Assembly: GCA_023014335.1 (NCBI GenBank) | Contig: JAECYW010000020.1 | Span: 744,001-808,000 of the forward strand | From: Galerina marginata | Lineage: Eukaryota > Basidiomycota > Agaricomycetes > Agaricales > Galerinaceae | Direction: 5' to 3' | Length of the DNA stretch: 64,000 nt | Shown here: piece after piece, positions 33,466-44,436 of the stretch | Position numbering within the stretch: position 1 is the first letter of the stretch | Layout: every line of letters starts with the position of its first letter | The notes under the pieces: generated by a model | What the model saw: only the letters and a program-made list of their open reading frames with translations | The model's database searches: none | Told to the model about the DNA's origin: nothing | Translations under genes and position numbers: made by a program

Positions 33466-34459
33466 TAGTCTCGTCCCCATCCGCAGTGGTGATATAAGTA
33501 TAAGGAAATTCTCCCGTGAGAATCACCCGATCATGAAAATGATGGGTTGGACATCACCACTAAGTACGTCTGGTGCACTTGAACCGTGGAACCTCCCATA
33601 CGTCATTTCGTGACCATGCACGTGGCTAACGCGTCGCGCTCTGTGCCGTCGATTTCTTTGTTTACCGCCGCGCCTCTACCTCGTCCACAGTCAAATGGCA
33701 TCCGCGTCGTCGTCTTTTGCCCAACAACATGCCAGGTCATACCGGAACCTCGATTCCGCTCGTCGTAATGCTGCACGAAAGAGCGGATACAGCTCAAGTT
33801 CAACTCGAGCTCAAATATCAGAAATCTTCCGTGTCCGTTTGGGTTCGGCCCCTCACGAATGGCAGTTGGACGTGTCCGAGGCCATCCTGCTCGGTCTAGA
33901 TAGCGTAGTTATTGCCGGAACGGGTGCTGGCAAGACAATGCCTTTTATGATGCCGTTCTTACTCGACGAGAAGAAGAAAGTGGTTATCCTTTCACCGCTG
34001 AAAGTTTTACAAGAAGATCAAGTAAGTTATTCTTTTATTCATCTCACTCTATTGGTTGATTAATATGGCACAGGCTGAGAGGTTTGAAAAGATGCAGCTC
34101 TCAGCAGCAGCAGTGAACGGAGAAACTTGGAGTCCGGCCTCCAGAAGGTGTGTTATTCCATTTCGTACTGCCCGAATATTAAACCGACCTCATGACCCTG
34201 CAGAATCTCAAAGATGGATGCTATAGAGGCATTCTTACCTCGCCAGAGATGTGCCTCAAGCACGAGCCTTTCCGCAACATTCTAACAAGCACCAGCTTTA
34301 AAGACATCTGCGCGGTCATCGTGGACGAAGCACATTGGGCAGTGGGGCGGCGACTTTCGTACCGCTTACAGTGAAATCGGGAAACTGCGTGCCTTCTTTC
34401 CCCCCCACATCCCCATCTTAGCAACCTCGGCCACGCTCACTCCATTGGCTCTGGGACTA
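33466..34459. mobile_element. 994 bp insert carrying a RecQ gene fragment, 9 bp direct repeats
   Basis: GCAAGGTGG occurs at 33457-33465 and 34460-34468, exactly at the point where copies A and C read GCAAGATGG once, so it looks like a target-site duplication. The insert ends are TAGTCTCG and the complement of TAGTCCCAG, giving a 5 bp inverted terminus (TAGTC). Nine-bp duplications are typical of Mutator-like elements, and non-autonomous members (Pack-MULEs) carry host gene fragments. The very short inverted ends keep the class uncertain. Confidence 0.6.
33695..34459 (+). pseudogene. RecQ-type DNA helicase fragment
   Basis: The start at 33695 (MASASSSFAQQH) leads to APHEWQLDVSEAILLGLDSV and the Walker A motif AGTGAGKT, then VVILSPLKVLQEDQ (motif Ia). 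An intron (34022-34073) and a second gap are followed by CYRGILTSPEMCLKH, motif II DEAH at 34324-34335, and, one base out of frame, QWGGDFRTAYSEIGKL, then LATSATLTPLAL (motif III). RecQ helicases unwind DNA during recombination and replication repair. The frameshift just after DEAH, loss of everything after motif III, and containment in the insert show a broken captured piece. Retained introns indicate DNA-level capture. Confidence 0.75.
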
Positions 34460-34616
34460 GCAAGGTGGATATATATAGCCTTTGGATTCCGAGTGGGTCG
34501 TCGGTTGATCCCGAACGTTTGGGTTGCTATTTCATTTGGGTCAGTAAGAAACTCATTTCATACTTTTTGACCAAGAACACTCACAGAATATCTAAAACAC
34601 GAGCTATATTTTTCTC

Positions 34617-35773
34617 CTATAGGTTCAATTTTGCGCCATGCAAGAGCAAGATTGCTAATAGACCATAGCGCTTTGCATTGATCACCGTCAAGACAGGGAA
34701 AAGGATGTGCTGAGAGTGGAAGGCTGGTGAAGTGACAACAATGCTTCCATGCGGATCGATGCGCAATATGGTTTCAACGAGCTTTTCTCGCCATGAAAAC
34801 ACTGTAGCATGGAAGATGGTCCGCATATCATATTCTGCCGTCGAGGAGGAAGCACCAGCTCGTAACAGACGCCCATCGCCCTCTCCGGACGCTCTCTCGA
34901 TGACCTCGTGCATCACCTTCAGTTCCTTCTCCACCACCCCTAAACCCGCTAGACCATGTACAATCGGGAATCTTGGAGGCTCAAGATCTACCACAGTTGG
35001 ATAAATAGGACACGGAGCAAGGCGCGACACATGGTCAGAGTAGGAATAGTAGGAATACGTCTCAAAGCGTTTTTTGGGTTCCGCAAGCTGAGCCATTTCC
35101 AGTGGAGTGTTGCAGGCACTGTTTTACATGGATATGGCTTGTGGTGATGCCGATAGAAGACCCTGAGAGATGGCGGGATAAGATAACTGAGGCATGGCGT
35201 GATGCAGTGGAGTTTGTCCATCAAGGGACTTTCTCCGTTTATCAACTTCATCGACACAACTTCATCGACCATGAGCGTAAAGGTAGAGGTAGATCCGTAT
35301 CGAGACGAATTGCCTATGTTGTCCAAAAATGACGAAAGAGAGCGCATAAATTCCTTCGAGAAACTGGAAGTCCTCGCGTGGGATGGCAGACGGAAAGCGG
35401 TGTTTATGTTGTTGGTCTCCAGGCTCGCGCTTCGACGACGTTTGGCACCCTTTGTGAACTTTTCTTGCCAACTTTCTTCTTCCTTGAGAGACCCCTCCGC
35501 GATCCGCTCACATGCTTTGCAACATGCGCGTAGGAGTACCATTACTTCTTCTTGCGACGTTGGTAAATGGGCAGAGACGGGCGACATACAGGAGACAGTG
35601 GGATACTCTGGGCGATTATGGAGACGAGACGGGCTGTGAGGAGCATCATCAATCCGTAACGGGTCTTGGCCTCTGGGTTGGATAGGCAAAAGCAGGGCCA
35701 TGGGAATGAGCGGTAGTGACGTTCTATCCTCCTGGGCAGTCGAGCGGCGGATCAGGAAAGGTTGTAGGCGCAC
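34617..35773 (-). pseudogene. Ankyrin-repeat-like gene fragment, copy B
   Basis: The frames 34988-35773 (261 residues) and 34617-35096 (159 residues) have the same predicted proteins as in copy A, including KGAKRRRSAS and the ending AILLLHGAKLN. The frame changes between ankyrin pieces seen in copy A are also shared, so both descend from an already broken fragment. The antisense frames (35199-35639 and others) are shadows. Confidence 0.55.
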
Positions 35774-36450
35774 GCATAAAGCTGGATTACGCAGTTGAGT
35801 GGGTGAGTGGGATGATGAGAGTACGATGTACCAGGCGGGTTACCCAATGCTAGCGCCTCCCTTCGTGCATCCCCCCATCTTAGCGTTGTGAGTCAGCCCA
35901 CATTTATCAAGGAGGAGAGGCGGCCAAACGACATCGTCAAGACCCGTACCATAGCTAAATAGAGCCAAAAGTGTCAGAAACAAGGGCACTGAATGGATAA
36001 CAACTTACTTACCTTGTTTCTCGAGGTCCTTCGGGTCGGGATGGACAACGAAGTGGCGTGACACAGACTTAGATGGTGATTGGTGGACAATGCACAAAGG
36101 AAGCGTCCTGGGTACGACTGGAGGAAGAGACCGATCTGCCCCGAGTTGGCGATCGCGACGACCTCCTCCTAAATCTGTGTCTCAGAAATCAGAGAACGAT
36201 ATTTGGAGACTATTGAAGCACGAACCTTGCGAAAAAGCTCGGAGTACGGAGTTTCCGACACCAAAGAAGAGACAGCGATAAGGAATAAAGGAGAGGAAGC
36301 CAGGAGTTCCAGAAATACATGCATCACAAATGAGAGAAGACAAGGGACAATTGCACGGTGCTTGTTTTCAAATCGGTTGTTGGCTCACAAATAAGGGAGG
36401 TGAACTATTTGTAGCTCTCGCTTCTTCGTATTTTCTGCCCAGTGTCCGAA

Positions 36451-37613
36451 ATGAACAAACCACCAATCTCTGAAATCAAAACTTTTCCGGTTGAATGTAA
36501 GCATCACCTTCTTCTGTCTTCTCTTCTCCTCTGGCTGCTTCCTTGACTCTGTAATTGTAGTCTCTCGGGAAATGCGGGAGGAAATTATGCACTACATAAA
36601 GTTACTCCAGTCAGAGACCGAAGCTCAATATTTGTTCACACAACGTTCCCTTGCCTGCCTGAGGGTTATTCAAGGCCCAGGCATGAACCCATCAAGCACA
36701 GTTTTGACAAACGACGAAGACATCCAGAAGTACACCGACTCCTGTCTAGTTTCTCAACACTACTTTCGGAACAGCAGTTGGCCTGCACTTAGGAATCTAG
36801 TCTTTCTAGAGATTAAGATGCCTTCAACGAGAACATTGTCCTATCAACTGGGTCAAGCACTAGGTTTCTCTGCTGTCACCCATCTCAACCTCCAGTGTGG
36901 CCACCGTCCTGACTTCTGCATCGATACAGTACGCTGGGATACTGCCTTACTAAAACTTAAGGTTTTCCGTATCAAATACATTCCTAATCCCCCTGAGGTA
37001 TGCACCTTTTGTCTTTTGTCTTTCTCTTAATTATACTACTAAATCTTTCCTTCAGGCAATTAATCACTGTGGCCCATGGGAAGATATTTTATGGGAAGCA
37101 ATGCTTGGGTTGTGTGGCTCTCTCCAAGTTTTCTATGTGAAAACCAATATTAGGGTCTTTGATTTGCCCCAACGCAATGCTAACTTTGTCCTGAACCGGT
37201 GGACCATGGTTATGCCCCTGATCCAGAGGGTTTACCTTTTCCATGACATTGGGAGCATTTGGGAAGGTTGTACACTCTTCCGACCTGTGCCAGGTAAGTC
37301 CCAACAGCCTGGCACCAACAGAGGACACGAAAGTCATCCGCTTTGGACGTCGACTGTAATTGGGCAAGTTCAATACTTGACGATAGGGACCCCTACTGGT
37401 TTCGCGTCCATGCCCATCGAGGACATCGACCCATACGAGAGCTCATGGGAGAATGACTCAGAAAGTGAATGCGAGAGCGAAAATGAAAACGATGAAGACA
37501 AGGAAGATGCAAACAAGGAGCACGCAGACGGAAGTCAAAGTTGTGACGTAATTGATAGTGGTCGGAAGAAATTTGTCTTGCTGTCTGGCTTAGAGTTGGT
37601 CCAATCATCCTGA
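36451..37613 (+). CDS. F-box/LRR-like hypothetical protein
   Basis: ATG at 36451 (MNKPPISEIKTFPVE) is followed by a GTAAGC intron and an exon starting at about 36561 with SREMREEIMHYIKLLQSETE. Joined, FPVEFSREMREEIMHY resembles an F-box core. The middle reads WPALRNLVFLEIKMPS and FSAVTHLNLQCG, leucine-rich-repeat-like strands. A GTATGC intron at about 36998-37055 precedes AINHCGPWEDILWEAMLGLC. The C-terminal tail is strongly acidic (SECESENENDEDKEDANKEH), then CDVIDSGRKKFVLLSG up to TGA at 37613. No frameshift is seen. F-box/LRR proteins of this sort are highly variable in mushrooms and presumably recruit substrates to SCF ubiquitin ligases; that is inference. Confidence 0.5.
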
Positions 37614-37779
37614 AACTATGCAGTGATCAATCAAGAGTATGGTTTCATATATATGGTATGTACAAGGAATTAAGCAGTTCTAAAGCACTTGGCATCCCCC
37701 ATCCCATTGTACGGCTGGCGCGACGGCGAAAATTCCTCTGGGCACTAAGAACAACCATGTTGCTGCGGAAATCAGGGAT

Positions 37780-38525
37780 CCGTGTACAAAGCAGACGGTC
37801 CAAAATCCTACGCAATCCTGTGGGTGCGATGGTATCGTCGGGATACAAGCTACCAAGCCGGTTTTCAGAAGAAGCGCCTACACAGAGTGGAGTTTGTTCC
37901 GTCAGATGACCCGAATGCGTTCGGGTTCTTGGACCCTGATGAAGTGGTTCGCGCTTCTCACCTAATTCCAGCATTCCATCATGGTGCAACCGAAGTCCTC
38001 TTGAAGGGTTTATCAGTGGCTCGAGGTGAAGGCGAGGTTGATGACTGGCGGTACTTCTATGTTAATCTGTAAGTTCCCATTCAAAGAAGCCCGTGTAAAG
38101 GACTTACTCTTTTCAATCAGTTTTGTGGACCGTGATATGTACATGCGATACGCAGGCAGCGGCGTTGGGCATTACAAAGTGGATCTTGCAGGGGACACAC
38201 GAACCGCCGCCTCTGCTCCTGAGCCCGACAGCGTAGAAGAGGAAATCCCTCTTGAGGAGGACACAGTCGCAAGCGCGGTAGGCAAGACTGGGCCTGAGAA
38301 TGTCAATGCCGCATCTGCTGACACCGACGAGAATGCCGACAACGAGCAGGCCGCTGACGACGAAGGAGGCGAGGATGAGGAAGTTGACGAGTGGGGGAGT
38401 GAGGAGGAAGACAGTGAGGAAGAGGATGAGGAAGGAGCGGAGGATGAGGATGAGGATATGGGAGCTGAGGACGGCGAGGGTGGGTTTGTCGACCCCGAGG
38501 ACGAGGAGGGCTATGCTCCATTGTA
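37780..38525 (+). pseudogene. Plavaka transposase C-terminal remnant
   Basis: The frame reads SYAILWVRWYRRD, KKRLHRVEFVPSDDPNAFGF, LDPDEVVRASHLIPAFHHG and WRYFYVNL. A 52 bp intron (38070-38121) leads to FVDRDMYMRYAGSGVGH, then a long acidic tail to TAA at 38524-38526. These are the conserved C-terminal blocks of Plavaka DNA transposases of Agaricomycetes. The catalytic region is absent here. Pieces of the N-terminal half occur at 42.9-44.6 kb on the same strand. Confidence 0.7.
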
Positions 38526-38727
38526 AGCCTGATAGTCACTAGTGGTTAAGCAAATGTAACTACTCACTCACTTATGGGTAAAACTTGAGTTCTGCCTCCT
38601 AACCGATGACCTACGGGTGTCATCCCAAATCTGCAGGCTCAAAAATGACCGGCGCGATGACGAGTTTCGGAATATCTTCACAAGGCCTGGGACGAAGATG
38701 TCAATTGAACGATAAGGCTGGTAAGTC

Positions 38728-39030
38728 TTAACAAATACGCACCTCCTTGCGCGTAACGTTTAATACACACTCAACATTATCCTCCCACAATAGATATTCG
38801 AGAGATGAGCCAGCCTTGTGTGGATAATAGGCAGTGGGTGCCTCCGTGTGCGCCATGCCAACCGCAATCCACTTGTCGATGGTTTCGGGCATCCCAAATT
38901 TCTGGCGATAGGCGACTTTTTCTTCGTAGGTCATTGCCTTAGTGTAAGTGTGGATGAGGGGGTAAAAGTCGTCACCAACAAGGCTGTGGTGTCTGATGGG
39001 CATGTCTGACTGAGGTATGTTAGTCAACAA
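38728..39030 (-). CDS. Hypothetical 100-residue frame
   Basis: The frame reads MLTNIPQSDMPIRHHSLVGD...YEEKVAYRQKFGMPETIDKW and ends VTRKEVRIC. No family is recognised. It has balanced composition and a plausible start, but neighbouring exons were not found. Confidence 0.3.
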   Translation of the reverse strand: MLTNIPQSDMPIRHHSLVGDDFYPLIHTYTKAMTYEEKVAYRQKFGMPETIDKWIAVGMAHTEAPTAYYPHKAGSSLEYLLWEDNVECVLNVTRKEVRIC

Positions 39031-39348
39031 ACGGACAAAGAGGGAGAGAAGTCTCTGATATTATCCGTCTTGTTTTGGTTGACAGTATCGGAGGCGGCAG
39101 GTTGGTGAAGGGCAGATGCGCATAAATGCTTATACTCAGGTCATGACTACATTCGAGTCATGATATGCCTGGCTCACAAGTGGCGAGATAGCAATGGCAT
39201 CCGTTAGACTTGCAGGTGGACAACCGCCCGCATTTGGTTTATCAGGTGAGTTATTCTGTAGTCAACTGTACATAAGCCGCCGCCATGTACTTCTCCCCCA
39301 TCCGTTTGTCCTCCCTACTGATCTCGAGATGGTCAAGCGCTTGCAGAT

Positions 39349-40859
39349 TTAATTCCAACAGTTCCACAAACTAAAATCTGCCGCACTGCTAATGAATTTC
39401 GTCCAGTGAGTCACCATGTAAGCATGATCACTAGCATCGATGACAACTCCTGGTCGGCCTGGGTAACCCGCACTATTGCTGTATTTTATTGGGTAAAAAG
39501 TTTCCCCAAAATTTCCTGACAATTCCATATCAACGACCATCATTTTTATGGGTTTGACGACAGTCTTGGTTTCATAGGTGACGAGGAGCATGAGGTTATC
39601 AGTACCGAGATCACCATGGACCATCCTGTTGCATTCCAAAAGGTTGACAATGTCGCGAAGCTTTTGAAGAATCCCGGCTTTCTCCTGACGTACTGATTGC
39701 GGGGAGATGCAGAACAGATCATGCAGTGTCATCCACCCATCTCTGTTCGGGGCTGGGGGGGGAAGATATTCCATTACAACAGCGTCAGCACCAATTGCTC
39801 GCTGATGGGAGAAGCCAAGCAGTTTAGGGGCGAAGCCAGCGGTATGGAGAGCTTCATGAACCTCATAACTGTACGGACGGAAAGTGAGTTTTACCATACA
39901 CACTTGAGGAGTGATAACCAAAAAAATGCAACATCTGTCCTTGACGGATTCTTCAAATTTAAGGGGTCGCTCCATACCCGACAAGTCCACAAAGGTTGTG
40001 AGAGCGTTGGGAAGGTTTGGGATGCGATCATGATGTCCAATATGAGTTCTGAAGTCCAATCAGAATGTGAAATAGGAGAATATATGACAACATACTTGGG
40101 GAGATAGTCAACGGCACCTTGGAGGGCAAAAAGTATGATTGCGAGACATCCCTGGTGATGAAGAGCTGAATCCTGGCTTCCAAAGGCAGTCTCGAACACG
40201 TCGACCTCGATGTCAACGCGATGCTGAACCTTCTCCGTAAAAGCCCCACAGACTGTGATGTCCGGTCCTTGATAAAGGATAAGCCACAAGTATTTTAGAG
40301 TGACCAGAACACATACCAAACATAGACACTAAAAAGCAGGGTGCACCCGACTGCATGACATGGTCGTTCGATAAAACATAGAAATTGTACATCAGGCCAA
40401 CCTGCATGTACGCATCAATATTTCCACTTGGCCCATGTTGGCTTTGTAAAATGATAAGCGGAGTAGCCACGATGGCGGCATTGACCAATGTGTAGTGACT
40501 GTAGATAATGTCACATTTTGATGTCTCGACACCTCTCCTGGTTTCCAGAGTCCACCTACATCCATATCTTTCAGGAAAGATCGTCCGCATGATTCGGAGA
40601 ATATGGGATCCTCGGATGCTCGGAGTATCGATGGTGTCGATGGAGACTTCCCCGAGACTCTGGGCAGCCGCAAGGCAGGACGCTAACTCAGCGGCACTGG
40701 TGGTTGTACACATATTCTCGAAGAAGACGAGGAAAGCCTTATGCTTGAACTTTACGGGAAGAGCTTAAGAAGGGTCAGTGACTTGGAGAGAGGTCAGAGC
40801 GGCCATGGAAACATACTTTGGGGGAGCAGTGACAAACTTGGATGATTAGTGAATGACAT
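39349..40859 (-). CDS. FunK1-like protein kinase-fold protein
   Basis: An ATG at 40859 (MSFTNHPSLSLLPQ) splices to LPVKFKHKAFLVFFENM and the frame up to about 40290 (SAAELASCLAAAQSLGEVSI; SGAPCFLVSMFGM). A further exon reads TEKVQHRVDIEVDVFETAFG. The last exons carry MVKLTFRPYSYEVHEALHTA with FAPKLLGF, ADAVVMEYLPP, the catalytic-loop equivalent MVHGDLGTDNLMLL (HGD in place of HRD) and VVDMELSG where DFD/DFG is expected. Layout and HGDL loop fit the FunK1-like kinases expanded in Agaricomycetes. The substitution of the metal-binding DFG by DME suggests weak or no phosphotransfer. Substrates are unknown. Exon limits are approximate. Confidence 0.6.
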
Positions 40860-41466
40860 GACAGAGTTGTTTCGTTGTTTCGGGAAACTTATAACTACCT
40901 AAAGTCACGGCTGGGGTCTTTATATAATGGAATAATACAAGGATTGGCCACTGGAATGAAATAATATAAGGATTTACCACTGGGTGGGCGCCTGACGACG
41001 TGCTGTGCGACGAACGTTGAGGGACGCAAATATGTTTCCAACTGTTTCGGAGCCCGGTTTTTGTCATGGGTCATCAGGCCTTCAGGTCTGGAAGCATATC
41101 TTTGCATGTCCCACCTCTGCAAAAGATGGCCCTGGTCAGTGTACAAAAACAAGGAGCTCGCGAGCTACTGTACCATTTCATTCAATTCGGCAGTAACGCG
41201 TAACGGGCCTTCAAATTCGGCGAAATGTAACGGCTGTCACGGTAGGTTTGCCCAAGTGTCGAAATCATCTGAAAGTTCAAAAAAAAGTATTAAAAATGAA
41301 AAAAAAAGATCTTGCAAGACGTATTTAAGCATTGTACGTCGATTTACAATGGACTGCGTGAATGTGATTGCATCTGAGTGAAGTTGGTGAGATTTCCGAG
41401 TCGCCACGGTCAAGTAGTGGTCAAGTGGCTGTCAACGAAGTATTTACCCACGAGTCTCACTCCCAA
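40860..41466. other. Intergenic
   Basis: Upstream region of the kinase-like gene and 3' side of the transposase remnant. An A-rich stretch lies at 41278-41310. No gene is seen. Confidence 0.4.
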
Positions 41467-42465
41467 TCAACGAGGGAGTAAACTATCATCTTTCCAATCG
41501 CCTTTGCCGTGGTGCCGCCAGAATCCGTGGTACTGCTTGTTGGAGACCCTGTTCCTCTTTCCGCGACCACCGCCCTCAGGTACACCATTTCCCCCATGTT
41601 CAACATTTGCTTCCGCTGCCGGCAGCATTTCTGGAAGTAAATCCAAGTTTTCGGCGTCTGTCATCATGAGCGATGCGAGCATGCCAGTTTTTCGTGAGCC
41701 CACGGTTTCTGGTACGTCCTCTGTCAATGCGGTGCTGAGTTTTTGCAATGATAAATCACTATCATTAGCCTCTTGAGCTTCGAGCTCGGTGCTGAGTTCA
41801 ACGTCTTCAGGCAATGTCTCGGCAACGTCAGGCAATTGGACGTCATCAGCGTTGGCCGCACTGAGTTCGGCCCAGAAATCGGGGTTGGTCTTTACCATCT
41901 GTCGTAACGCTTCGTACAAACGAGTCTGAGGCACGAAAGGTCGAACCGTCTTTGAATTTTTGTTCAAAAATCCCTGGTTTCATATGGAGAATGGTAGCAA
42001 CAATGATGGCTCGGGCTGTAATCAGGTTGACCACGGCGCCTCGGTTTCGCAAGAATGACATTCGTGTCTTGATTGCTTCAACAGCATCAGGGTACCCGGA
42101 CTAGGTATGCAAACGTCAGTATTTTTTTCACCCCTGTTGACCTGACACGTACTAAGATACCACGACGACCACCATTAAACACTAACAACCTCGGAACCAG
42201 CTACTTCCATCGTGTAAAGCCGTTCTCCAGCTCCAACAAGGTCAATGTCCACCCAAGGCGCATCGGATTCCTGTCGTTTCCGCTTTTGTAGAGACGCCGC
42301 GGCCTTGTTCGCTTCATACTCGCCCAGCGATATTTTGATGATGTCGTTTGATTCGGCGTCGTTGGCAGGTCCATTTTTCTCGACCGTGGGAGGTTCCTTT
42401 TTCGGTTTGGTGCTTTTATCCGTACGTTTATGCTTCGGCTTCCCTTTATTTAACAACTGAACCAC
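41467..42465 (-). pseudogene. Pogo-like DDE transposase with deleted catalytic core
   Basis: The N-terminal exon (42465-42175) is lysine-rich and ends in KISLGEYEANKAAA-type sequence. After an intron ending CCTAG (about 42099) follows SGYPDAVEAIKTRMSFLRNR, then AVVNLITARAIIVATILHMK and KFKDGSTFRASDSFVR, the helix-turn-helix region of basidiomycete pogo-like transposases. Immediately after this, in a shifted frame, comes ALRQMVKTNPDFWAELSA, which belongs to the far C-terminal end, then an acidic tail to 41467. The whole DDE domain between is missing. This is therefore an internally deleted derivative that could at most bind DNA. Confidence 0.55.
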
Positions 42466-42906
42466 CCCTGCAGGAAGAAGATTGTCCGGGACCAGATCTT
42501 GACGTCGCCGACCTTGGATGTGTTGTAGCCGTGGTGCACTAGAGCGACAAAGTTGGAGGTGTTTCCATCGATTTGGCCTACCCCAGAGTAGAACCAGTTA
42601 ATAAGTCGAAAGATCGTAGCGTTCATGAAAGGGACGAATCTTTGACGGCCGTCCTGACTTGAATTAAGGCGTTGACTAGCAACCTTCGTCAGAATTCCGA
42701 GCAGTTGCTTGCCCAGGTGCATCACATAAGTTGTCGAACTCGTCGTTTTCGTCAGTTTCCAAACTCATTTATTCCAATTCGTATTGCGGCAGAAAACCAT
42801 TGGACAGAGGTGGTTTAATTGGTTATGCTCAATTGGGGGACAGCAGCCCGTTCCCTGGGTGTTCTTGACGGTCAAAGTTCAAGTCTGTAGGAGAGCTCGA
42901 TCGACT
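42466..42906. other. Unassigned, minus-strand open frame
   Basis: A minus-strand frame at 42450-42725 (MMHLGKQLLGILTKVASQRL) is open without known motif. It may be part of the transposase remnant or of an unrelated fragment. Confidence 0.25.
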
Positions 42907-43680
42907 TGTCAACGATGTCATGCTTGCCGAGGACTTCGACCGCGAACTCCTTGAGGACTTCAGTGCTAAACGAGAACTTCGGCGACTCGATCACGAACAT
43001 GAAAAATCATCACCTTTCGCAAAAGAGAACGGTGGAAAACATCGACGGTAAAGATAGCTCTCCCTGCGTAGCGTGTCAAACACAGCGCCCGTCTTAGAGG
43101 TTCCAAACGTCCACCACCGCAGTCCTGTCGAAGTAATCAACTCTGCATTCAAGTACGAAACCGCGGCACAGCCTCACCTCACGCCATTTCGATTGTTCTG
43201 GCACCAACTCGAGATAGTACACCAGAACGTGTCAATATCGAACTGTATAACGCGTCTGCTTTCATCGAAGAACATATGAAATCTTGAAGCAGCCGCCTGA
43301 ACCTGGTCCACAACTGGAGACCGGTGTTATCGGTATGATGTTATGGTTCTATTAAACCCGTCTCATCCCTCTGGCCAGCATACCTGTCTTTCAGGAATCA
43401 TTCCCAATATTTTCGAGGACGTCCCAATAACTTTGCTGCTCATCACATCGCATACTTTCCCTCGGTTCGCTTATTTTGCTTCTTAGGCCAAATCTCACAT
43501 TTATTCAATATACAGCTCCCATCAGACATTTAAGATATTTACATGAAGGCATTTGACGGTCTTGCCGCATCTGCCGCAACTATCACGCATTTGAAGCGCG
43601 AGCTCATAGACGCGGTTTGGCTCCTGCTCCTGGATCCTAACGGTTCTTCACATACTCAACCGATTACCTGGAAAGGTAAG
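42907..43680 (+). pseudogene. Plavaka transposase N-terminal/middle remnant
   Basis: Pieces in order but in shifting frames read MLAEDFDRELLEDFSAKREL, VINSAFKYETAAQPHLTPFR, TRDSTPERVNIELYNASAFI, then GMMLWFY, NHSQYFRGRPNNFAAHHIAY and DIYMKAFDGLAASAATITHL followed by KRELIDAVWLLLLDPNG. These correspond to consecutive blocks of the N-terminal and pre-catalytic part of Plavaka transposases. Stops and frame changes between blocks show decay. The block around 43130-43252 is repeated at 44437-44560. Confidence 0.65.
43130..43252 (+). repeat. Direct repeat, unit 1 (Plavaka-derived)
   Basis: GAAGTAATCAACTCTGC... to ...GAACTGTATAACG matches 44437-44560 with a handful of substitutions and one inserted base. 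Confidence 0.85.
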
Positions 43681-44122
43681 TGGTAGCATCCGAGTTGAGG
43701 ATATCTGTCTCACGTTGCCTAGAATTCTTCTCGTTACAATTAGATATCTTGCTCGATGCACATGCCCACGCTGCGGCATAAAAAAGCGTCGGATTGGTGG
43801 TTTGGGAACGCACGTCGACGACTAAAGACGCCAGCACATTGGGGTTGACACACAGCAGCGCCAGGACAAGGTTGAAATTAGCGGAAATGAATATTCGTGC
43901 ATGGGAAAGGTGTTTAAAGTAAGCCCGTCGAGGATTTGCTCCAGGAAGATTCATAGGTCCCGACTCGAGTACGTTCACTGCTTTTCTCTTGGCCGCTTTC
44001 TTTTCTGATTTCTTTGTCTTAAAACGCATTTTCAATCCGGCTTTTTCAGTTCGGCTTGAATCCTTTCTCCATGTTGGTACCTGACTGGCATGATGAATTC
44101 GAAATTGGTGTCTGGAAGGCAA
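43664..44122 (-). CDS. Hypothetical 152-residue frame
   Basis: The frame reads MPSRHQFRIHHASQVPTW and has a basic stretch (KMRFKTKKSEKKAAKRKAVN) followed by SANFNLVLALLCVNPNVLAS. No family is recognised. It lies between Plavaka pieces and may be non-coding. Confidence 0.2.
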   Translation of the reverse strand: MPSRHQFRIHHASQVPTWRKDSSRTEKAGLKMRFKTKKSEKKAAKRKAVNVLESGPMNLPGANPRRAYFKHLSHARIFISANFNLVLALLCVNPNVLASLVVDVRSQTTNPTLFYAAAWACASSKISNCNEKNSRQRETDILNSDATTYLSR

Positions 44123-44436
44123 TATTACTATCTCATGTGTATTTTGTACGCAATTGGTGAAAATTGCATTCAGAAACTTAACTGGAGGTACATATTGTTG
44201 GTTTGTTCTAATGGCCGTCGTTAACCTGTGCCAGACACCGACGCCTACAAAGGTTTGGCAAGGATCGACGTGAGAAAATAATTTGACTCTCTTATAGGTT
44301 GGCTTCGGTCGTACGTCTCAGACAATTTCCTCTTTATTTTGTTGAAGTATGGGCTGAACCTTTCTATAACTCACAAGCCACGCAAGAGTAGTTGGAAAGG
44401 TAGATAATTAAGCAGCGTGACTGACCCACAGGTGGG

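Larger units (their letters stand above)
33398..36321 (-). mobile_element. Chimeric duplicated segment, copy B (with nested insert)
   Basis: Without the insert at 33466-34468, the two parts (33398-33465 and 34469-36321) add up to 1,921 bp, matching 1,922 bp of copy A (12291-14213) in reverse. From 34469 on the match to copy A is almost exact: the predicted 261- and 159-residue frames are identical, and both share a 14 bp tandem duplication (GTCGATGAAGTTGT) absent from copy C. The 68 bp left part is clearly more divergent. Copy B carries only the ankyrin portion and neither the RPB1 fragment nor the 187-residue frame. Confidence 0.75.

Noticed and set aside
38378..38500. Acidic stretch as a separate acidic protein, and its Pro/His/Arg-rich antisense
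   Set aside because: The acidic run is the low-complexity tail of the Plavaka fragment. The antisense frame is a composition artefact.
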